10,606 nt of DNA from CAZCBD01 sp964496755 (GCA_964496755.1 CAZCBD010000093.1:1-10606); one strand, 5' to 3'; counted from the first letter of the stretch, positions 1-6,999 are shown. Notes: a model not told the origin generated them from the sequence alone. Numbers and translations: made by a program.

Positions 1-78
1 ATCGGGAACCAAGTTTTTATTATCAATACAGTTTAATAATGTTAAGGTTAACAAAACGATTGCAAAAATTTTTTTCAT
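1..78 (-). CDS. N-terminal fragment of a probable lipoprotein, cut by the window edge
   Basis: Reading leftwards from an ATG at 78-76, the frame is open to the first base of the window and gives 26 residues beginning MKKIFAIVLLTLTLLNC. This has a short basic N-terminus (two Lys), a hydrophobic run of about 11 residues, and a cysteine at position 17 preceded by L-L-N, which resembles a lipobox with Asn at -1 rather than the usual Gly, Ala or Ser. The residues after the Cys (IDNKNLVPD) are polar. I infer an exported protein anchored by lipidation. The mature domain lies outside the window, so no function can be given. It is too short for ordinary gene finders here, but the signal-peptide pattern and the ATG support it. 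It has the same orientation as the next gene, about 126 bp away. Confidence 0.6.
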   Translation of the reverse strand, partial: MKKIFAIVLLTLTLLNCIDNKNLVPD

Positions 79-204
79 AATACTCTAAATTTCTAATTTT
101 TTAATTATTTTTTTTAAGTGAAAGGTTTTACTATATATAATACGGATCTGCCGGTTAAACCACTAGGTTTCATTTTGTTTTACTTACAACGTTTGTTATG
201 AAAG

Positions 205-771
205 CTATTTCATACCTAATTTTTCATTTTTTTCTAATAGTTTTATTGCTTCTAGAAATCGCTTTTGTTTTGTTTCATCTTTTTTTGCGCTGTTAATCCA
301 TAATATATATTGCTTTTTATGACTTGGTGCAAGATTTTCAAAATTGTTCCACGCAATTTTATTTTTCTTTAGTTTTTGTTCTAAGTCCGCGGGAAGGCTG
401 TTTTCAAATGAAGAGCGTATTTTTAAAAAATCCAAATCGTATTCTTTTCGTTCTTCATAAACCTTGAGACCTGCTTTTGTCATCATTTTAGTTTTTATCA
501 TTTTTTTTGCGATGGCAATATTGGTAGGTGACCATTTACTATTCTTTTTGCGGGGTGTGAATCTGTGTGTATATCTTTTATCGTCAATTCTTTTTTTTAT
601 TCCGTCAATCCACCCGAAACAGATAGCTTCTTCAACGGACTCCGTATAAGTTATTGTTGGCTTGTTTGTATGTTTCTTAAAGTATATCAGCCATATTTCT
701 TGAGAGTTGGAATAGTTTTTTTCTAACCAATTTCGCCACTCTTTTCTGTTTTTTACTTCAAGTGTTTTCAT
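205..771 (-). CDS. YdeI/OmpD-associated (OmdA) family protein
   Basis: This is a 188-residue, Lys-rich cytoplasmic protein with no signal peptide or membrane segment. The family hallmarks are visible: an N-terminal W-x-x-W region (residues 12-15), EAICFGWIDG at 48-57, the RFTPRK...SKWSPTN block at 70-84, and a C-terminal helical segment at about 149-179 (PSHKKQYILWINSAKKDE onwards) that matches the OmdA C-terminal domain. Family members have been linked loosely to outer-membrane porin expression or protection from peptides and bacteriocins, but the biochemical role is not settled. The length is normal for the family. The start has no clear Shine-Dalgarno, only an A/T-rich leader, but the N-terminal sequence fits the family. 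It lies 91 bp downstream of the hydrolase gene on the same strand and could be read through from it. No link to the decarboxylase cluster is apparent. Confidence 0.82.
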   Translation of the reverse strand: MKTLEVKNRKEWRNWLEKNYSNSQEIWLIYFKKHTNKPTITYTESVEEAICFGWIDGIKKRIDDKRYTHRFTPRKKNSKWSPTNIAIAKKMIKTKMMTKAGLKVYEERKEYDLDFLKIRSSFENSLPADLEQKLKKNKIAWNNFENLAPSHKKQYILWINSAKKDETKQKRFLEAIKLLEKNEKLGMK

Positions 772-862
772 TTTATAAATTGTTTATAGTATGATTTTTC
801 AAAATATAAAATAAATTTGTTCATATCAATTAAAATAGTGGTGTGCTAAACTAAGTCGGTAA

Positions 863-2026
863 TCATGCAAGAAAAAAATCACAAATCTTTTTAAATACGC
901 GGTCAAAATCTTTAGCTACTTTATTAGGATACTTACTATTTGCGGGAAACGGATCTTCGTGGGTATATTCTCGGTTAAAATCCAATTCATCTACTTTTAT
1001 ATTAATACTGCAACAATCGTCTCCTTTTAGTGTTTTAATTACTTCGGTTGATGGGATTACGTTATCTTTTTTAAGAGTAATTGCATAAATTTGATTTTCA
1101 TATTTTTTTAACAACTTTTCTCTAAAATTTTTCATCTTTTCATAATCAAGCATTGAATAAAATATTTTTCCTTCTAAGTGATTTTCGTTTATGTAATGAT
1201 TAAGTAAACGATCTTTTTGTAATATTTCATCAAAATGTTCAACAAAAAACGAATGTAAAGTAGCATTGGCTTCGCTGTCTAAAATAAATTTGGAAACCGG
1301 AGATAAAAGATTAAACGTTGCACCACTACAAAACAAACAAACCTTTGTATGGTTAAAATAATTTTTATGATTTGCCAGTTTAAGGATTTGAGCAAGAAAT
1401 CCACCTATTGAATAAGCAAATATATTAAATTCAAAATTGTTGCTAATATGAGTATAAAAGCCTTTTTTACAGTTTTCAATAAACTGAATTACATCATAAT
1501 AAGTTTGCAATCCCGACCATATAAATCGCTGTGGAATTGAGTGTAGGCGCATACTAATGGCAACGTTTGACAAAGAAGACTTTAAAATATTTGGATAATT
1601 TTTTTTTCTTTGTTCGCTTAATTTATACATTTCTCTTTTATTGCTCCAATGTTCGGGGGCTCGTTGCATGTGAAATGCTATTGGAAATAATACCACGGAA
1701 TTTTTTGTGTTCCGGCAAATTGTTTCTGCCCAGGGTAAATATTTTTTCCAATTTTTTTCATTAAATCCATGAAATAAAAAAACTATTTTTTTTGTAATCT
1801 TTAATCCGGCGGGTTTTATTAAATGATATTTAAAAAATCGATTCTCTTCGATAAAAATGTCTTTAATGTGAACGGGATCATTAAATTTTTCCGTTTTTGT
1901 ATAAAAAGGAAAGTCTGATTTTAAATTTTTTTTATGAATTTCGCAATAATAATCTGTAATTCCGGGAAGTATTTTATAAGCTTGAGATTCAAAAGGATAT
2001 TCTTCTAATTCTATTTTATCATTCAT
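863..2026 (-). CDS. Alpha/beta-hydrolase-fold protein of unknown substrate
   Basis: This 387-residue protein has the layout of an alpha/beta hydrolase. A beta strand, IVFLFHG, leads into an oxyanion-type loop HGFNEKNW (86-93). A nucleophile elbow A-Y-S-I-G-G (204-209) offers Ser206, with the first Gly of the usual G-x-S-x-G replaced by Ala. Asp321 in KKDNVIPS and His356 in YTHEDPFP sit where the acid and base of a catalytic triad are expected. The roughly 80-residue N-terminal extension and the long insert between strand and elbow (about 120-195) are unlike small esterases. There is no signal peptide, so it is probably cytoplasmic. I do not recognise a named enzyme. It sits 78 bp downstream of the sigma-54 activator gene on the same strand and might be co-transcribed with it, but the poor Shine-Dalgarno and the gap do not prove an operon. 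The hydrolase fold is fairly secure; activity and substrate are unknown. Confidence 0.68.
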   Translation of the reverse strand: MNDKIELEEYPFESQAYKILPGITDYYCEIHKKNLKSDFPFYTKTEKFNDPVHIKDIFIEENRFFKYHLIKPAGLKITKKIVFLFHGFNEKNWKKYLPWAETICRNTKNSVVLFPIAFHMQRAPEHWSNKREMYKLSEQRKKNYPNILKSSLSNVAISMRLHSIPQRFIWSGLQTYYDVIQFIENCKKGFYTHISNNFEFNIFAYSIGGFLAQILKLANHKNYFNHTKVCLFCSGATFNLLSPVSKFILDSEANATLHSFFVEHFDEILQKDRLLNHYINENHLEGKIFYSMLDYEKMKNFREKLLKKYENQIYAITLKKDNVIPSTEVIKTLKGDDCCSINIKVDELDFNREYTHEDPFPANSKYPNKVAKDFDRVFKKICDFFLA

Positions 2027-2104
2027 TTTTGTTGTTGCCGAATTTAATTAACACATATAGATTAAATATTTTATTATCAACTGTTAACAAAGAAGAGTAA
2101 AGTA

Positions 2105-3505
2105 TTATTCAAGATTATAATAATGCATTTTTTTATAAAGCAATGAGCGGGAAATTCCAAGCATTTTAGCGGCTTTTGTGCGGTTATTGTTATTGCCGGC
2201 CAGCGCCATACTGATAGCCTCTCTTTCGGTTTGTTCAACCAAATTGGTTAAGTTGCAATTTAGTGTATTACAAAATTCATGGTTGATATTTTTATGACCT
2301 TGAATAATTGTTTTAATATGATTTTCAGTAATTGTATCTTGTGGAATAACGGAGATAACTCTTTCAAGAACATTTTGTAATTCACGTATATTTCCCGGCC
2401 AATTATGTTGTTGCAGGGCTTTTAAAGCTCCGTAATCTAAGCTTTTATAATAAACTCCGTTCTTTTTTTGCAGATTTTTCCAGAATTTTTTTACAAGTTC
2501 CGGAATATCTTGAACTCGTTCGCGCAATGAGGGAATTCTGATAGGAATCACATTCAACCTGTAATAAAGATCTCGGCGAAACTTATTTTCTTCAACAAGT
2601 TTTTCAAGGTTTTGATTTGTAGCCGCAATAATGCGAACATCAATATTTGTTGTTTTTTCGCCTCCGAGCTTGTCGATTTCACGTTCTTGAATTACGCGTA
2701 AAAGTTTAACCTGTACATGGAGTGGCATATCACCGATTTCGTCTAAAAAAATCGTACCTCCGTTAGCTAGTTCAAACTTACCCTTTTTACCACCTTTTCG
2801 GGCACCGGTAAAAGCTCCGTCTTCGTATCCGAATAATTCCGATTCAAAAAGATTTTCTTGAATTGCCGAGCAATTTACGCGAATAAAAGGGCCCTTGTTT
2901 CTGGAACTCATATTGTGAATGCTATGAGCAAAAACTTCTTTGCCAACACCGCTTTCACCAAGTAAAAGCACGGTTGAATCAGCTTCTGCCGCTCGCATGG
3001 CAACCTCTTTTATAATTTTACCGGCCTCGGAAATGGCTATAATATCATTAAAAGAAAAATTTGTGTCCTTGTTGCGCGAAGAATTAAAGTTTGCTTCTTT
3101 TAATTTACGTTCAAGTTTTTCTACTTTTGCATTTAATGATTTTAATTGTTCCGTATATTCAAATCGTATAAGACCAATTACCCCGATAATTTCATTGTTA
3201 TCTATTATTGGAATTCTGGAAACAACAAATTCGTGTCCGCGAATGGTTTGTATTTCGTCACGTTCGGCTACTCCTAATTGAGCCACCAAATGCATGCGCG
3301 TGTTTTCAATAATTTTTGTAACATGTTTTCCTATAACATTTTCACTTTTTAAATTGTGAATCTGTTTAAAACTTTCGTTTACATATTTTATAATTCCCTT
3401 TTTATCAATTATCATCAATCCTTTAATTGAAAGATCAAGAATTTTTTTTAGCATTAGGGTGTTTTCTGAAAGATTCGAAAGGTCCTTATTTTTTAGATTT
3501 GTCAT
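2105..3505 (-). CDS. PAS domain-containing sigma-54-dependent transcriptional activator
   Basis: This is a 466-residue bacterial enhancer-binding protein. Residues about 18-118 form a PAS sensor domain, followed by a short coiled coil (about 117-140). The AAA+ domain (about 152-385) carries Walker A GESGVGKE (183-190), the sigma-54-contacting loop GAFTGA (230-235), Walker B TIFLDEIGD (251-259), the AATN sensor I (294-297) and the Arg-rich segment FRRDLYYRLN (309-318). The C-terminus (about 424-466) is a Fis-type helix-turn-helix with NRTKAAKMLGISRSLLYKKM. It would remodel sigma-54 RNA polymerase using ATP. There is no receiver domain, so control is probably by a ligand or partner acting on PAS rather than by phosphorylation. 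A GAGG Shine-Dalgarno 6 bp before the ATG supports this start. Its divergence from the decarboxylase operon, across a gap with repeated palindromic arms, suggests it senses the arylacetate substrate and activates that operon. The ligand is inferred, not shown. Confidence 0.93.
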   Translation of the reverse strand: MTNLKNKDLSNLSENTLMLKKILDLSIKGLMIIDKKGIIKYVNESFKQIHNLKSENVIGKHVTKIIENTRMHLVAQLGVAERDEIQTIRGHEFVVSRIPIIDNNEIIGVIGLIRFEYTEQLKSLNAKVEKLERKLKEANFNSSRNKDTNFSFNDIIAISEAGKIIKEVAMRAAEADSTVLLLGESGVGKEVFAHSIHNMSSRNKGPFIRVNCSAIQENLFESELFGYEDGAFTGARKGGKKGKFELANGGTIFLDEIGDMPLHVQVKLLRVIQEREIDKLGGEKTTNIDVRIIAATNQNLEKLVEENKFRRDLYYRLNVIPIRIPSLRERVQDIPELVKKFWKNLQKKNGVYYKSLDYGALKALQQHNWPGNIRELQNVLERVISVIPQDTITENHIKTIIQGHKNINHEFCNTLNCNLTNLVEQTEREAISMALAGNNNNRTKAAKMLGISRSLLYKKMHYYNLE

Positions 3506-3590
3506 CTTAACCTCGGGTTTTACCTTTGTGAAGGCATAAAGAATGTTTTTTACTTTTCAAAGATATATTAATTTTGGATTAAAATAAAAC

Positions 3591-3625
3591 TGTGTTTATT
3601 TGTGACGGTGTCACGTACAAACACA
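3591..3625. promoter_or_regulatory. 35-bp palindrome, probable enhancer/operator for the divergent activator
   Basis: Two 16-nt arms, 3591-3606 (TGTGTTTATTTGTGAC) and 3610-3625, are inverted around a 3-bp spacer GGT. They match at 13 of 16 positions, with the inner GTGAC/GTCAC and outer TGTGTTT/AAACACA identical. The palindrome is centred about 100 bp from the activator start codon and about 245 bp upstream of the proposed -12 element. This suits an upstream activating sequence for a Fis-type enhancer-binding protein and possible autoregulation. The protein that binds it is inferred from position. Confidence 0.7.
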
Positions 3626-3727
3626 ATTTTTGGTCTAATATATAATCTGCATTTGTATGTATTGCTAAGTGCTTATAAAATAATAAGATAAGAGTTAAAA
3701 AATTTAAATAATAAAATCAATATAAGT

Positions 3728-3743
3728 GTCACAAATAAACACA
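3728..3743. promoter_or_regulatory. Second operator half-site, exact inverted copy of the palindrome arm
   Basis: GTCACAAATAAACACA is the exact reverse complement, 16 of 16, of the left palindrome arm at 3591-3606. It matches the right arm at 3610-3625 in the same orientation at 13 of 16. No partner arm is present beside it. It lies about 115 bp upstream of the proposed -12 element, within the usual range for sigma-54 enhancers. A weaker AT-rich resemblance (11 of 16) occurs at 3791-3806 and may be chance. Confidence 0.62.
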
Positions 3744-3837
3744 ATATGAAATTAGGAATAGATGGTGGATAATAAATATATTCGTAACTTATTATAAATA
3801 AACATCTTATGGGTATTCAAAATGTGAATCGCAAAAT

Positions 3838-3853
3838 CGGCACAATTAATGGC
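3838..3853 (+). promoter_or_regulatory. Candidate sigma-54 (-24/-12) promoter of the decarboxylase operon
   Basis: The segment CGGCACAATTAATGGC has a strong -24 element (CGGCAC, consensus TGGCAC) and a -12-like TGGC, 59 bp before the hpdB start codon. GG and GC are separated by 11 bp instead of the strict 10. At the canonical spacing the -12 dinucleotide would be GG, not GC. The site is therefore imperfect. Support comes from the divergent sigma-54 activator and the upstream palindromes. Transcription would start near 3865, leaving a leader of about 47 nt that includes the GGAGG at 3900-3904. Confidence 0.5.
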
Positions 3854-3911
3854 TATAAGTTTATTATTACCATCTTTGAAAATTAAATAATAAAAGCCCG
3901 GAGGTTACTAA

Positions 3912-6626
3912 ATGGCCAAAAAACTTAAAGAAGTATTAAAAGAAGCCGGTATTTCGATGGATTTACAATCCGGAGGAAAAGCACCGAATGAGATGGTGGA
4001 TCGAGAAATTAAAAGAGAGCCACATCAAAGAGTTAAAAAACTTAAAGATATTTTTATGGATACTTTATCATCAGCAAATAATGAATTCACCTATTGGTAC
4101 ACACGTGAATATATGTTGCATGATAATGAAATTCCCGTAGTAAGAAGAGCCAAAGCATTGAAAGCAGCTTTTGCTCATTCAACACCCGCAATTTACCCCG
4201 GCGAATTATTGGTAATGCACAAAGCCTCATACTTTAGGGGCTCGTTTCCTATGCCGTGGCTTTCGGAAGGATTTTATATGGCACACGAAGACGAGTTTTA
4301 TCAGGAAGCTTTAAAACGTGGTTCAGCTTCGGTTGACGAGCATTCAAAATTCGGACAAGGTGGCGGAAATGTAACAAAAAGTTTTGGAAAAGTTGTTTCC
4401 ATTGCCGGTAAGTTTGGTATGCGCCAAGAAGAAATACCCGCTTTGCTAAAGCTTGCTAAAATGTGGTATGGAAAATCGGTTGATGATTTAGGTAATAAAT
4501 ATGAAAAAATGGTTCCCGAATATAAAACTAAAGAACAAATAATGAGAAGCATTATTTGTATGTTTGATTCCGGTTTTACTTTACCTTTGGGTCGGGAAGT
4601 AATTAATTATTATTATCCTTTGGAATACGGATTTGAGGGAATTAAAAAGATTGCAACCGAAATGAAAGCAAAAGTAGCCGGCAAAGCCGACGGCGACGGA
4701 ATGGTTGGAATGAACCGATTATATAATTACGAAGCAATTATTCTAATTATTGAAGGTATCCAGCAGTGGATTAATAATTATGCAAAAGAAGCACGCAGAT
4801 TAGAATCCATAACAACAGATAGTAAACAGAAAAAAGAATATAAAGAAATTGCCGAACGATTGAGTTGGATTGAAAATAATCCTCCCCGCACTTTTATTGA
4901 AGCTTTTCAGATGATTGAAACAATACATATTGCTGCTCTTAACGAAGATGCAATTTCAGGTATGTCGCCCGGTAGAATAGGACAAATATTATATCCGTAT
5001 TTTGAACAAGATATTAAAGCCGGTAGAATAACTGAAGACGAAGTACTTGAACTTCTTGAACTTGACAGAATAGTAAAAACATCAATAGATTGTTTTGCAT
5101 CAACAGGTGTAGTTGGTGGCGTACTTTCCGGAAATACATTTAATACGGTTTCGGTTGGCGGATTAGATAAATACGGTCAATCTGCCGTAAACAGATTAGA
5201 ATATTTAGTGCTTGAAGCAGCGGCAAACAATGCAATGCCGCAATCAACAATTGCATTGCTTTACGATGAAAAGTTGCCCGAAGACTTTTTAATGCTTGCC
5301 ATGGATGTAATTAAAAGTGGTGCGGGTTATCCTGCATTTATGAACTCTTCAATTGCTCAGGAATTTTTAATGCAACAATACGGCCCCGAAGGCATGACTC
5401 TTGAAGATGTTCGTGCGTGGGCTATTGGCGGTTGTCTTGAAACATCTCCTTGTGTATGGAAACCCTTACATCTTAACGGAAAAGAGTATTGGATTCCCGG
5501 TGGAGCAGGTCAACCAACTAGTGTTGGTGTTCACTTTGTTTCAATGCCTAAAATACTTGAAGTTGTTTTATTTAACGGTATGGATCCGCGAACAAACGAA
5601 AGAGTTTTTGAACCTCATAACAGAAAACTTGAAACTTACGAAGAAATATGGGACCAATTTAAACTTTATTGGCAAAAAACCTGTGAAGTACTTACCTATA
5701 CAAACAACATTCAACACGATGTTTGGAGAAAAAATAATATGGGTATTTTTAATTCGCTTCTAAAGCCCGATTGTCTTGATAACGGTCATTTAATAAATGA
5801 ATTAGGTTACAGATTTAATGCTACCTTTAATATTGAAAGTGCTGGAACAATTACAACAATAAATTCTTTAGCAGCAATTAAAAAATTAGTTTTTGAAGAA
5901 AAAACCGTTACGCTCGATACCATGAAAGAAGCAATTCTTGATAATTTCGGTTTCAAAGATGCACGCGAGGTTGATTCGTTTTCTCTTGCCGATCAGGAAA
6001 AAAGAGAAGATTCAAAAGGTAAATGGGATGAGTTACACTTTAAAGCATTGCAAGCTCCTAAATATGGTAATGACGATATTTATGCAGATCAAATTTTACT
6101 TGATTGGGAAAACTTTTTCTGTGCCGATTCAAGAAATTACGAATCGCTTTACGGATTCAATATGTATCCTTGTCAAATATCCGTTTCAACTCATGGAGCA
6201 ATGGGTTCTGCAACATTAGCAACAGCCGACGGCAGATTATCGGGAACCACGTTTGCAGATGCTTCATTATCAGCCTTCCCGGGTACCGATAGAAACGGTC
6301 CTTATGCTTTATTAAATTCCGCAGCAATTTGGGATCATTCTAAATCGCAAAATTCGCAATTAAATATTAAAATACATCCAACCGCCGTTAGAGGTATTGA
6401 AGGATCAAAAAAATTACTTGATTTAACTCGTGCTTATATGAGAAAAGGCGGTTTTCATGTTCAATATAATATTGTTGATTCAAAAATGTTAAAAGATGCA
6501 CAAGAACATCCTGAAAACTACCGTGACCTTATGGTAAGAGTTGCCGGCTTTACACAATATTGGGTTGAAATAGGTAAAGCGGTTCAGGACGAATTAATTG
6601 CTAGAACAGAATACGAAGGAGTTTAA
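3912..6626 (+). CDS. hpdB: Glycyl-radical 4-hydroxyphenylacetate decarboxylase, large catalytic subunit
   Basis: This 904-residue cytoplasmic glycyl-radical enzyme is about the size of clostridial HPAD large subunits. It should decarboxylate 4-hydroxyphenylacetate to p-cresol and CO2 by a radical, Kolbe-type route. The thiyl cysteine and its partner lie in GGCLETS (Cys508, Glu510). The radical glycine is Gly879 in RVAGFTQYW, 26 residues from the end, in the C-terminal loop RVAGFTQYWVEIGKAVQDEL, which closely resembles HPAD. Against the C. scatologenes residues as I remember them (Ser344, Cys503, Glu505, His536, Glu637), a constant +5 offset finds Ser349, Cys508, Glu510, His541 and Glu642 here. 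The last two hold the phenolic hydroxyl and favour a para-hydroxylated substrate over phenylacetate or indoleacetate. The start follows GGAGG at 3900-3904 with 7-nt spacing. The stop is 2 nt before the small-subunit gene, so the two are probably translationally coupled. Oxygen would cleave the activated enzyme, implying anaerobic growth. Another arylacetate substrate remains possible. Confidence 0.88.
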   Translation: MAKKLKEVLKEAGISMDLQSGGKAPNEMVDREIKREPHQRVKKLKDIFMDTLSSANNEFTYWYTREYMLHDNEIPVVRRAKALKAAFAHSTPAIYPGELLVMHKASYFRGSFPMPWLSEGFYMAHEDEFYQEALKRGSASVDEHSKFGQGGGNVTKSFGKVVSIAGKFGMRQEEIPALLKLAKMWYGKSVDDLGNKYEKMVPEYKTKEQIMRSIICMFDSGFTLPLGREVINYYYPLEYGFEGIKKIATEMKAKVAGKADGDGMVGMNRLYNYEAIILIIEGIQQWINNYAKEARRLESITTDSKQKKEYKEIAERLSWIENNPPRTFIEAFQMIETIHIAALNEDAISGMSPGRIGQILYPYFEQDIKAGRITEDEVLELLELDRIVKTSIDCFASTGVVGGVLSGNTFNTVSVGGLDKYGQSAVNRLEYLVLEAAANNAMPQSTIALLYDEKLPEDFLMLAMDVIKSGAGYPAFMNSSIAQEFLMQQYGPEGMTLEDVRAWAIGGCLETSPCVWKPLHLNGKEYWIPGGAGQPTSVGVHFVSMPKILEVVLFNGMDPRTNERVFEPHNRKLETYEEIWDQFKLYWQKTCEVLTYTNNIQHDVWRKNNMGIFNSLLKPDCLDNGHLINELGYRFNATFNIESAGTITTINSLAAIKKLVFEEKTVTLDTMKEAILDNFGFKDAREVDSFSLADQEKREDSKGKWDELHFKALQAPKYGNDDIYADQILLDWENFFCADSRNYESLYGFNMYPCQISVSTHGAMGSATLATADGRLSGTTFADASLSAFPGTDRNGPYALLNSAAIWDHSKSQNSQLNIKIHPTAVRGIEGSKKLLDLTRAYMRKGGFHVQYNIVDSKMLKDAQEHPENYRDLMVRVAGFTQYWVEIGKAVQDELIARTEYEGV

Positions 6627-6628
6627 TT

Positions 6629-6886
6629 ATGAAAAATTTATTATATAGAGATACCAGAAACTATGTTCCTATTGACGTTACAAAAGGAATAGATCATTTA
6701 ACCGGAAAAATAGTTTTGGCAGATGATAAGGCTCCTGAAGGTTACGAAGAAATGCCGAAATGCAAAAATTGTAAAAACTACAAATCAACAGAAGAACAAT
6801 TGGGGTTATGCATGGCATCAATGAATGAGCCTAAATTTATTGCATATCCCGATATGGTTGCAGTAACTTGTAAAATGTATAAATAA
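6629..6886 (+). CDS. hpdC: HPAD small subunit, variant with a single Fe-S cluster motif
   Basis: This 85-residue protein follows the large subunit by 2 nt, with its AGGAG (6617-6621) inside the end of hpdB. The C-terminal half matches the HPAD small subunit: MPKCKNCKNY with Cys45 and Cys48, then Cys61 and Cys81, spaced C-x2-C-x12-C-x19-C, enough for one [4Fe-4S] cluster. In clostridial HPAD, as I recall, the N-terminal half binds a second [4Fe-4S] cluster through one His and three Cys. Here the N-terminal half keeps the family-like VDATKGI-type stretch (IDVTKGI, 15-21) and a LADD segment, but contains no cysteine and only His23. The N-terminal cluster therefore cannot form in the known way. 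The subunit holds the complex in its hetero-oligomeric state and is thought to control radical stability. Its presence separates this system from indoleacetate decarboxylase, which to my knowledge lacks one. The family call is secure; the functional effect of the lost ligands is unknown. Confidence 0.87.
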   Translation: MKNLLYRDTRNYVPIDVTKGIDHLTGKIVLADDKAPEGYEEMPKCKNCKNYKSTEEQLGLCMASMNEPKFIAYPDMVAVTCKMYK

Positions 6887-6906
6887 TATTTTACTACTTT
6901 AATATA

Positions 6907-6944
6907 TTTTCAATACCTGCCATTAAATTGGCGGGTATTGAAAA
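6907..6944 (+). promoter_or_regulatory. Strong intercistronic hairpin after hpdC
   Basis: Arms 6907-6922 and 6929-6944 form a 16-bp stem (core CAATACCTGCCA against TGGCGGGTATTG, one G-U pair) around the 6-nt loop TTAAAT. The outer TTTT/AAAA pairs make it look the same on both strands. What follows on the plus strand is GTTGTAAAATT, not a U-run, so it is not a textbook terminator. It may stabilise the 3' end of the hpdBC message, act as a processing point, or partly terminate. The transporter gene begins 55 bp later on the same strand. Confidence 0.6.
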
Positions 6945-6947
6945 GTT

Positions 6948-6965
6948 GTAAAATTAAAATTTTAC
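6948..6965 (+). repeat. AT-rich perfect inverted repeat between hpdC and the transporter
   Basis: GTAAAATT at 6948-6955 and AATTTTAC at 6958-6965 are perfect inverted copies with AA between. A third small inverted repeat, TTACA-GTAT-TGTAA, follows at 6973-6986, just before the transporter's AGGAG. Together with the larger hairpin upstream, most of this 113-bp gap is palindromic. The small ones could be chance in DNA this AT-rich, or could affect ribosome access to the transporter start. Confidence 0.35.
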
Positions 6966-6999
6966 TTCAAAATTACAGTATTGTAAAACAGGAGTTATA

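Noticed and set aside
197..214. Small inverted repeat TATGAAA-GCTA-TTTCATA at the end of the YdeI-family gene, considered as a terminator
   Set aside because: The stem is only 7 AT-rich base pairs, overlaps the stop codon, and has no U-run in the direction of transcription.
3791..3806. Third copy of the activator half-site
   Set aside because: Only 11 of 16 positions match, nearly all A/T, and the diagnostic GTCAC end is not preserved.
4301..4552. Antisense open frame within hpdB and similar open frames opposite or out of frame with other genes
   Set aside because: They lie wholly inside well-supported genes, show no recognisable motifs and lack convincing start signals.
3912..6626. Pyruvate formate-lyase, choline lyase or glycerol dehydratase identity for the glycyl-radical enzyme
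   Set aside because: The C-terminal loop RVAGFTQYW, the GGCLETS active site, the retained His541/Glu642 pair and the adjacent HpdC-type small subunit all point to an arylacetate decarboxylase.
6907..6944. Hairpin after hpdC as a standard intrinsic terminator
   Set aside because: The stem is strong, but the plus strand continues with GTTGTAAAATT rather than a U-run, so it is listed as an intercistronic hairpin instead.
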